Made by a program: the position numbers and the translations under genes. Below, in pieces: positions 63,855 through 64,000 of a stretch of DNA of 64,000 nucleotides (positions are counted from its first letter, which is position 1; each line of letters begins with the position of its first letter). Where the stretch lies: contig NZ_CABVPL010000023.1 of assembly GCF_902499045.1 (NCBI RefSeq), positions 33,508-97,507 on the forward strand, written 5' to 3'. The DNA is from Burkholderia latens. GTDB lineage: Bacteria; Pseudomonadota; Gammaproteobacteria; Burkholderiales; Burkholderiaceae. The notes below the pieces were generated by a model. The model ran no database searches, was not told the DNA's origin, and saw only the letters and a program-made list of their open reading frames with translations.

Positions 63855-64000
63855 ATGGAAATCGCTTTCATCGGACTCGGCAACATGGGCGGCCCGATGG
63901 CCGCCAACCTGCTCGAGGCCGGCCACGCGTTGACGGTGTTCGACCTCGACGCGAACGCGGTCGCCGCCGCGGTGCGCGCGGGCGCGGCGGCCGCCGCGTC
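63855..64000 (+). CDS. mmsB: 3-hydroxyisobutyrate dehydrogenase, 5' end (truncated by the window)
   Basis: The first 48 codons encode MEIAFIGLGNMGGPMAANLL, the Rossmann-fold NAD-binding start of the beta-hydroxyacid dehydrogenase family. With mmsA 17 bases upstream it is the valine-degradation enzyme that makes methylmalonate semialdehyde. The 3' end lies outside the window. Confidence 0.9.
   Translation, partial: MEIAFIGLGNMGGPMAANLLEAGHALTVFDLDANAVAAAVRAGAAAAA

Overview
The window is very GC-rich DNA of chromosomal character. Gene content (PNAG operon, many LysR regulators, glnHPQ-type uptake, LpxO-like hydroxylase, WspF/WspR pair, DUF969/DUF979/DUF2891, valine-catabolic mmsA/mmsB) and codon use point to a betaproteobacterium of the genus Burkholderia, probably the B. 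cepacia complex. The wealth of regulators and peripheral catabolism would fit a secondary replicon, but that is inference. I see no rRNA, tRNA, IS element, prophage, CRISPR array or plasmid function.

Layout. 1-11.9 kb: a poly-beta-1,6-N-acetylglucosamine (PNAG) biofilm locus: two small envelope-protein genes, pgaA-pgaB-pgaC-pgaD, a glmS that would supply glucosamine-6-phosphate, and an exported protein of unknown function whose start overlaps the glmS stop. 12.2-17.1 kb: a monohaem cytochrome c, then a minus-strand set resembling the 2-aminothiazoline-4-carboxylate to N-carbamoyl-cysteine to cysteine route, with an orphan solute-binding protein and a divergent LysR gene. 17.4-19.8 kb: ahpC-ahpF behind an OxyR-like box, closed by a clear terminator. 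19.8-27.1 kb: a Pro/Ala-rich anchored protein, an LpxO-like hydroxylase, and a six-gene operon (glnH-P-Q-like transporter, C45 Ntn-hydrolase, class III aminotransferase, carboxymuconolactone-decarboxylase-like protein).

27.7-36.3 kb: a single-chain CydDC-like ABC exporter divergent from a LysR gene, a MAPEG protein, alanine racemase, a crotonase lacking the usual catalytic glutamates, and an exported unknown protein. 36.4-41.5 kb: a compact five-gene chemosensory-like operon made of a membrane sensor/Hpt/ATPase kinase, an MCP-tip protein, two CheX-type phosphatase candidates (one fused to a degenerate receiver) and a CheY. It has no CheW, CheR, CheB or flagellar gene. This is the best candidate here for an undescribed system. 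42-48.2 kb: an esterase, then an aspartate/asparagine module (ansP, aspA, LysR, asparaginase II).

48.4-51.1 kb: the DUF969-DUF979-DUF2891 operon. 51.5-56.5 kb: a small unknown protein and cyclic-di-GMP genes (wspF-like methylesterase, wspR-like diguanylate cyclase with an altered I-site, and a convergent GAF-PAS-GGDEF-EAL protein). 56.7-64 kb: LysR/cysteine-hydrolase pair, HAD-type dehalogenase, LysR/MHS-family transporter pair, mmsA, and the 5' end of mmsB, cut by the window edge.

Working together: PNAG synthesis and three c-di-GMP enzymes suggest a biofilm emphasis, since PgaCD is c-di-GMP-controlled in E. coli. The rest is mostly nitrogen and amino-acid scavenging. Most genes are plainly assignable. 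Start sites were chosen from ribosome-binding sites and 4-base overlaps (ATGA/GTGA).
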